Below are positions 6,285 to 8,843 of a DNA stretch of 8,843 bases, piece after piece. The stretch's first letter is position 1. Each line of letters starts with the position of its first letter. Below the pieces are notes generated by a model. That model saw nothing but the letters and a program-made list of their open reading frames with translations, ran no database searches and was not told the DNA's origin. The translations under genes were made by a program, and so were the position numbers. The DNA comes from a bacterium (lineage in GTDB: Bacteria; Atribacterota; Phoenicimicrobiia; Phoenicimicrobiales; Phoenicimicrobiaceae), in NCBI GenBank assembly GCA_018819665.1, contig JAHJOY010000082.1, forward strand, positions 1 to 8,843, read 5' to 3'.

Positions 6285-6743
6285 TTAAACATCAGGTGAC
6301 AAATCAAATATTCTCAAGATTTCACTCTCTTTTTCCCGCATAATTTTATAATCTTTGTCTTCTTCGTGGGCATAACCGGTTAAATGCAATAAGCCATGAA
6401 TTAATAATACTGCTAACTCTTTTTCCATACTATGATTTAAGTTATCTGCCTGCCTTTGGGCAGTCTCAACGGAGATAATTATATCCCCCAAAAGTTTGTC
6501 GCTCTCTGCTTTCGGAGTTTTAACAGACCCTTCCCGTAAACTAAAAGATAAAACATCGGTTGGTTTATCAATCCCTCGATATTTATTATTCAGTGACCTT
6601 ATAAATTTATCATCAGTAAATAGAACACTGATTTCAGTTTTTTCATCAACTTTGAGATGTTGCAGAACCATTTTGATTATCCCTTTTGTTTTTCTTCGAT
6701 TTATCTTTATTATTTTCTGCTGATTTTTTATCAGAATTTCCAT
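6285..6743 (-). CDS. ybeY: Endoribonuclease YbeY (rRNA maturation factor)
   Basis: A 152-residue metal-dependent endoribonuclease of the YbeY/UPF0054 family, acting in 16S rRNA 3' maturation and ribosome quality control in the cytoplasm. The N-terminal strand (1-8), FTDD (42-45), YRGIDKPTDVLSF (55-67) with the conserved arginine R56, GDIIIS (86-91), and the zinc motif HGLLHLTGYAH (116-126) are present. The three histidine ligands H116, H120 and H126 are intact. The usual aspartate of GYDH is alanine here (A125). Length is normal. The start at 6743 has GAGGGA 7 nt upstream and matches the family N-terminus; a later ATG at 6671 would remove that strand. The gene begins inside the end of pgpH, in the +1 frame relative to it, with a 98-nt overlap, so coupled expression is likely. 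The pgpH-ybeY pair is a common conserved arrangement. Confidence 0.95.
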   Translation of the reverse strand: MEILIKNQQKIIKINRRKTKGIIKMVLQHLKVDEKTEISVLFTDDKFIRSLNNKYRGIDKPTDVLSFSLREGSVKTPKAESDKLLGDIIISVETAQRQADNLNHSMEKELAVLLIHGLLHLTGYAHEEDKDYKIMREKESEILRIFDLSPDV

Positions 6744-8843
6744 TCTTTTTTCCCTCTTCTTTTATTTTTTTTATTAAATCCTCATCGGGATATTCCACCC
6801 GGCTGTGAAACATTCCGGTAAGTATCCGGGAAAAACTATCGCCAATTTTATCCAAGTCTTTCAAGGTCAAATCACATTCTTCCAACTGGCCATTTTCTAA
6901 ATTCTTCTGGATAATTTCTTTCACCAGGGTTTTTATTCTGGTTGGTGTAGGATTGGTTAAACTTCTGGTTGCTGCTTCTAATGAATCAGCTAATAAAATA
7001 ATTCCTGCTTCTTTAGTCTGGGGTTTTGGTCCAGAATAACGATAATTCTCTTCGGCGACTGCATCATTAGCTAATCCATTTTCTTTTAAAGCTCTGTGGA
7101 AGAAATAGGTAATCAAGTTGGTTCCGTGGTGTTGGGCAATTATATCAATTATATCCTTAGGGAGTTTACTTTTTTTCGCCAATTCTATTCCTTCTTTAAC
7201 ATGAGAAGCAATTACTAAAGCGCTTAAACTGGGTTCCATCTCATCATGAATATTTTTATATGCTTCTTGATTCTCAGTAAAGAAATAAGGTCTTTTTATT
7301 TTACCTATATCATGATAAATAGCACCAACCCGAGCTAACAACCCATTACCTCCAATCTCTTCGGCAGCAGTCTCAGATAAATTTCCTACAACTATGCTGT
7401 GATGATAGGTACCGGGTGCTTCCAATATCATCTTTTTTAGTAAAGGCTGGTTAGGATTAGATAATTCCATCAGTTTAAAAGAGGTGGTGATATCGAAATA
7501 GCTTTCTAAGAAAGGTAGAATTCCGATAGTCAAAATGACTGCTAAAAAACCGTTTAGCACTCCCCATAAATTATTTTGTAAAATTAGATAATAACCTTCA
7601 TTATTGATTAAACCCAAAGCTGATATAGTAATGATATTAACTCCGGCAATAATTAACCCTGCACGGGTCAGGTTTGACCTTTGGGTAGCTTTCCGAATAC
7701 TATATATAGCTACAATCCCACTAATTATCGAGACTAAAATATAATTTAATCCGCCTCCCGGAATAAATCCTATTAACAAGCTTAATATAACGGTAAGCAA
7801 TATGGCAATATTAGGACTTAAAGATATGGCAATTAACATTGAGGCAGCTGCAATAGGCATTAAATATCCTGATGCCTGACTTGCTAATTTAGCGAGCAAA
7901 ACAACAAAAATAGAAATAATGCCCAGCAATATCAATTTGTTTACATTTTCATAAATGTCAGGATAAAAGTAGCTTAAATATAAAAAGACCACTAAAAGGC
8001 AGATCGCAGTAATCATAATTATTCCTATAATGTTGAAAAAATTTATCTTGGGATTTTTTAGACCTAAAGCATTAAGAATGGCGATATCTTCCGAAGTTGC
8101 CACTTCTCCTTTTCTTATAATTATCTGCCCCTTTTGAATTGTTCTTATAACATCATCTACCGAAGCGATGGCTTCCTGACGTCTTTTTTCTGTATCTTCT
8201 TCATTTAAAAATAAACTTGGTAGAAGCAAAGAGGTAGCAATCTCGCTGGCAATCAGGGCATCATGATGATCAAGGGAAATCTCGCTAATCTCTCTAATTA
8301 ATTGTTTTTTAGCGTGTTCTAAATCATCTATTTTAATTCCTTGTTCCATAATTTTTCTCATAGAACTTTTAATATCTACCCTTATTTTTTCTAAAGATAG
8401 ATTATCCAGTTGGAGACAACCTGCTATGACCTGTTCACTAATATATAATCCTAAATCTTTATTTATTTTATTAGCCATTTCGTTTAACTCATCATCTGTC
8501 AATCTCCTATCGTTCTCCATTATAGGGGCAGTAGTATCCTTAGATGATTCATCTATTTTTTCTTGGTATTCTTTTATCTTTGAAAAGAGACTATCTATTT
8601 GTTTTTCAACATTTTCAATATTTGCTAAATTTAAATCATACACTTCTTTTATCGATTTGGCAGCTTTTTCTCTTAAATTTTGCGTTGCCTCTAAATCTAC
8701 AAATTCAAAATCACCCGGGGACAGAATATCTTTTGTGCAGATTTGCCCTTCTTTCAAGAGAATTTTATCCGGGAAAAAATTAATAGACAGAACGAGGGTA
8801 ATGGCGATTAATAAAATAAAAAATATAGATATTTTTTGTATTA
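6646..8843 (-). CDS. pgpH: PgpH-type membrane HD-domain c-di-AMP phosphodiesterase, 5'-partial
   Basis: A 7TMR-HD membrane protein (PgpH/YqfF family); characterised members hydrolyse cyclic di-AMP to pApA. The frame is open to the window edge: 731 codons are visible and the start lies beyond 8843. Numbering from the first visible codon, 7-23 is an N-terminal membrane helix, about 28-265 the extracytoplasmic 7TMR-HDED domain with EGQICTKDILSPGDFE (31-46), 268-450 the multi-helix membrane region, and about 475-640 the HD domain. Metal ligands expected for the family are present: H481, H510-D511 (in YHDIGK), H547, H571-H572 (in QHHG) and probably D619. The family's usual end is near HSRVEYPDED (679-688); a Lys/Asn/Ser-rich tail of about 40 residues follows and overlaps ybeY by 98 nt. 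A TTG at 8757 is a poor start, since using it would delete the helix that places the HDED domain outside. Presence implies that c-di-AMP signalling operates in this organism. Confidence 0.93.
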   Translation of the reverse strand, partial: IQKISIFFILLIAITLVLSINFFPDKILLKEGQICTKDILSPGDFEFVDLEATQNLREKAAKSIKEVYDLNLANIENVEKQIDSLFSKIKEYQEKIDESSKDTTAPIMENDRRLTDDELNEMANKINKDLGLYISEQVIAGCLQLDNLSLEKIRVDIKSSMRKIMEQGIKIDDLEHAKKQLIREISEISLDHHDALIASEIATSLLLPSLFLNEEDTEKRRQEAIASVDDVIRTIQKGQIIIRKGEVATSEDIAILNALGLKNPKINFFNIIGIIMITAICLLVVFLYLSYFYPDIYENVNKLILLGIISIFVVLLAKLASQASGYLMPIAAASMLIAISLSPNIAILLTVILSLLIGFIPGGGLNYILVSIISGIVAIYSIRKATQRSNLTRAGLIIAGVNIITISALGLINNEGYYLILQNNLWGVLNGFLAVILTIGILPFLESYFDITTSFKLMELSNPNQPLLKKMILEAPGTYHHSIVVGNLSETAAEEIGGNGLLARVGAIYHDIGKIKRPYFFTENQEAYKNIHDEMEPSLSALVIASHVKEGIELAKKSKLPKDIIDIIAQHHGTNLITYFFHRALKENGLANDAVAEENYRYSGPKPQTKEAGIILLADSLEAATRSLTNPTPTRIKTLVKEIIQKNLENGQLEECDLTLKDLDKIGDSFSRILTGMFHSRVEYPDEDLIKKIKEEGKKNGNSDKKSAENNKDKSKKNKRDNQNGSATSQS
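6751..6756 (-). promoter_or_regulatory. Ribosome binding site GAGGGA of ybeY, inside pgpH
   Basis: GAGGGA on the minus strand ends 7 nt before the ybeY ATG at 6743 and is embedded in the pgpH tail-coding region. It supports the longer ybeY product and hence the 98-nt overlap, against the internal ATG at 6671. Confidence 0.6.

Noticed and set aside
6646..6671. Later ybeY start at ATG 6671, giving a 26-nt overlap
   Set aside because: It would remove the family's N-terminal strand and helix start, and the upstream ATG at 6743 has a better-placed GAGGGA site.

Overview
The window is an AT-rich bacterial segment in which every supportable gene lies on the minus strand, so it reads right to left. 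AGGAG-type ribosome sites, several TTG start codons, a PgpH-type c-di-AMP phosphodiesterase and a TAXI-type TRAP transporter suggest a low-GC anaerobe. The binding protein has a plain cleavable signal peptide with no lipobox, which points to a periplasm and hence a diderm cell. An Atribacterota-like or similar low-GC diderm lineage would fit, but that is inference from style and gene order, not a search.

Layout in transcription order. (1) 8843-6646: pgpH, whose 5' end lies outside the window. (2) 6743-6285: ybeY, which overlaps the 3' end of pgpH by 98 nt. (3) 6284-6081: a spacer with a 12-bp inverted repeat, a GA-rich orphan ribosome-site motif and a weak promoter candidate. (4) 6080-2580: a complete TAXI-TRAP transporter cassette made of a substrate-binding protein, a DUF1850 protein and a fused small/large permease. 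A 14-bp-stem hairpin sits between the first two genes and covers the only ribosome-site-like bases of the second. (5) 2579-2367: a spacer with a second 14-bp inverted repeat and a plausible sigma-70 promoter. (6) 2366-13: two tandem CNNM/CorC-family membrane proteins, the second lacking the usual C-terminal domain.

How the parts fit: pgpH and ybeY are housekeeping genes (c-di-AMP turnover, and rRNA maturation/ribosome quality control) that often sit together, and CNNM/CorC genes are frequent neighbours of this block. The TRAP cassette has its own spacers on both sides and looks like a unit placed between ybeY and the CNNM pair. Its three proteins should form one secondary uptake system, with the binding protein probably made in excess of the membrane parts. 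The substrate cannot be read from the sequence. The CNNM pair probably handles Mg2+ or other divalent cations. I see no RNA gene, mobile element or CRISPR array. No stretch over 300 nt lacks a gene. The least ordinary items are the hairpin that may control DUF1850 translation, the degenerate second CNNM paralogue, the long pgpH/ybeY overlap and the dyad element at 2466-2522.
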